Shown: positions 63,664-64,000 of the stretch, piece by piece
Position numbering within the stretch: the stretch's first letter is position 1
Layout of the letters: the number at the start of each line of letters is the position of its first letter
Assembly (NCBI RefSeq): GCF_026151205.1
Contig: NC_087077.1
Span: forward strand, 15,226,983 to 15,290,982
Origin: Bolinopsis microptera
Lineage: Eukaryota > Ctenophora > Tentaculata > Lobata > Bolinopsidae
Length of the DNA: 64,000 bases
Direction: 5' to 3'
Notes under the pieces: generated by a model
The model's database searches: none
Seen by the model: the letters and a program-made list of their open reading frames with translations, nothing else
What the model was told of the DNA's origin: nothing
Program-made: the position numbers and the translations under genes

Positions 63664-64000
63664 CTGAAAGAGGGAATTGTGAGAGGTTGTACAATGTACA
63701 ATGTACAATGTACAATGTACAATGTACATCACAGCTAGAGGGCATTTTAGAAAACTTACTTGGTGAGTAATTTCATGTTTAAAATTCTCAATATGTTGGA
63801 ATGTATTGAAAGTACATTGCTACTTGTAGTCAAAACAAAACACGCATTTTGTTTTGACAGCAGCAGTGCTGCAGCACACCTAATTACAAATTGCTTGACC
63901 ACCGGCACACAGGTACAGCTCACTTATTGGCTTGGGGCTGTCACGTGACCAATCCTTATACAGTGTATTTGGATTTGTCACGTGACCAATACACCCGAGA
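63664..64000 (-). other. PLOD intron to the window edge
   Basis: No further exon recognised. Two copies of GTCACGTGACCAAT (E-box core CACGTG) lie at about 63941 and 63978, 37 bases apart. Confidence 0.5.
63688..63728 (+). repeat. 7-bp microsatellite (GTACAAT)n
   Basis: Five to six exact copies in the PLOD intron. A shorter related palindromic cluster lies at about 23672-23700. Confidence 0.9.

Overview
The window is nuclear DNA of an invertebrate animal. It is AT-rich and spliced. It holds three recognisable metazoan host genes with GT-AG introns (a synaptogyrin, a SAXO-type microtubule-binding protein and a lysyl hydroxylase) plus four apolipoprotein-L-like genes. The rest is mainly transposable elements of almost every eukaryotic class: CR1/L2-like and RTE-like LINEs, Ty1/copia, Penelope-like, hAT, pogo/Tigger, Helitrons, MITEs and tRNA-derived SINEs. 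I could not fix the phylum; a marine invertebrate is a guess, and nothing looks vertebrate, fungal, plant or bacterial.

Layout. 1-19,300 is a transposon nest. LINE A (1893-5116, minus, TSD TGATT) lies beside a copia element (5269-14573, minus, 133-bp LTRs, TSD TTAGA). LINE B (7097-12629, TSD TCAT) is inserted inside the copia integrase. LINE B ORF1 joins an AlkB-like dioxygenase to an SGNH-esterase-like domain. A G-rich MITE, a pogo-like relic, a LINE tail and an unusual 1538-bp TIR element (17370-18907) with mirrored internal motifs follow. A third broken LINE occupies 19,323-21,565.

21,925-27,371 (+) is a five-exon synaptogyrin gene of 210 aa, with an RTE-like insertion in intron 2.

31,302-59,341 (+) is a 20-exon SAXO gene whose model predicts 888 aa with every intron phase compatible. 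Exons 5-9 are tandemly duplicated in frame as exons 10-14. Intron 2 holds a large 11-bp-unit satellite with a hAT element inside it. Intron 16 (42,630-57,968) carries four intronless ApoL-like genes on the same strand, with Penelope, pogo and Helitron debris between them.

62,021-63,663 (-) is the 3' end of a lysyl hydroxylase (PLOD) gene that runs off the right edge.

A theme across the three host genes is short tandem duplication spanning a splice site or start codon: two copies at a synaptogyrin donor, two at the SAXO start, two at the SAXO exon 3 donor, five at the exon 10 acceptor, three at the exon 12 donor and six at a PLOD donor. Where I checked, all but one of the extra sites would give a stop codon if used.
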